Origin: Agapetus fuscipes
Lineage: Eukaryota > Arthropoda > Insecta > Trichoptera > Glossosomatidae
NCBI GenBank assembly: GCA_951799405.1
Contig: OX637336.1
Span: 16,907,479-16,971,478, forward strand
Length of the DNA: 64,000 nucleotides
Direction: 5' to 3'
A model generated the notes under the pieces. It was not told where the DNA came from and did no database searches. It saw only the letters and a program-made list of their open reading frames with translations. A program made the translations under genes and the position numbers. This document shows, one piece after another, positions 63,911-64,000 of the stretch. Each line of letters begins with the position of its first letter. Position 1 is the first letter of the stretch.

Positions 63911-64000
63911 CATTAAGGTTATTTATTTGGTGAGCTCTCTTTTTATGTGAATCACACCTTAAGAGCTCTGCGACGTTGGTTGTCGCTATAGAAAGCTCTA
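63911..64000 (-). repeat. SINE-C 3' part, runs off the window
   Basis: 'tatttatttggtgagctctc', 'atgtgaatcacacctt', 'ttgtcgctatagaaagc'. It is cut by the window edge, so its full length is unknown. Confidence 0.8.

Overview
This window is eukaryotic nuclear DNA, almost entirely non-coding, and comes from an arthropod, most likely an insect. The evidence is two spliced-looking coding exons, very long AT-rich introns, interspersed TTAGG-type telomeric pentamers (written AGGTT here), and a dense load of non-LTR retrotransposons, tRNA-derived SINEs, hAT elements, MITEs and solo LTRs. There are no bacterial genes, operons, rRNA genes or CRISPR arrays. I could not name the species.

Host gene content. 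Two plus-strand exons stand out. A 106-bp exon at 10320-10425, with clean splice sites, encodes a spectrin-repeat segment that I recognise as part of the rod of arthropod dystrophin (Dys). A long exon at 52248-53286 begins with a 5' UTR, starts translation at 52413 and encodes 291 residues of a disordered Gln/Asn/His/Ser-rich N-terminus before a consensus donor. Both exons end in the same codon phase (phase 1) and on the same strand. My working model is that the window lies inside one very large dystrophin gene, and that the second exon is the alternative first coding exon of a shorter isoform. The shared phase is necessary for that but does not prove it.

Repeat content, region by region. I use private labels. 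LINE-A is a non-LTR element whose best copy (40099-41722, with 7-bp target duplications) keeps 417 codons of reverse transcriptase. Its 3' end is the source of about 35 short fragments across the window ending in (AGATT)n. SINE-B and SINE-C are two different tRNA-headed SINE families. LINE-D is a second non-LTR family. LTR-E is a roughly 300-330-bp LTR with TG..CA ends and a TATA box. MITE-F is a roughly 245-bp element with long terminal inverted repeats. hAT elements lie at 13692-14091 and 42432-43598. A terminal-inverted-repeat element at 48947-49674 is filled by a 93-bp minisatellite. Nested insertions (LINE-D and LINE-A in LTR-E, SINE-C in LINE-A, LINE-A in MITE-F and in a hAT, a hammerhead-like foldback in LINE-A) give a relative chronology.

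Most unusual signal. At least eight sites carry a hammerhead-ribozyme-like arrangement: CUGANGA, hairpin, GAAA, very short self-complementary stem III, cleavage-site-like C or U. Most lie in small foldback elements. The best is at 44564-44606, and a head-to-head pair lies in a 290-bp palindrome at 60614-60903. They resemble the minimal hammerheads reported with Penelope-like retroelements, but all the better examples share one extra base after the CUGANGA box, and no Penelope protein is present here.
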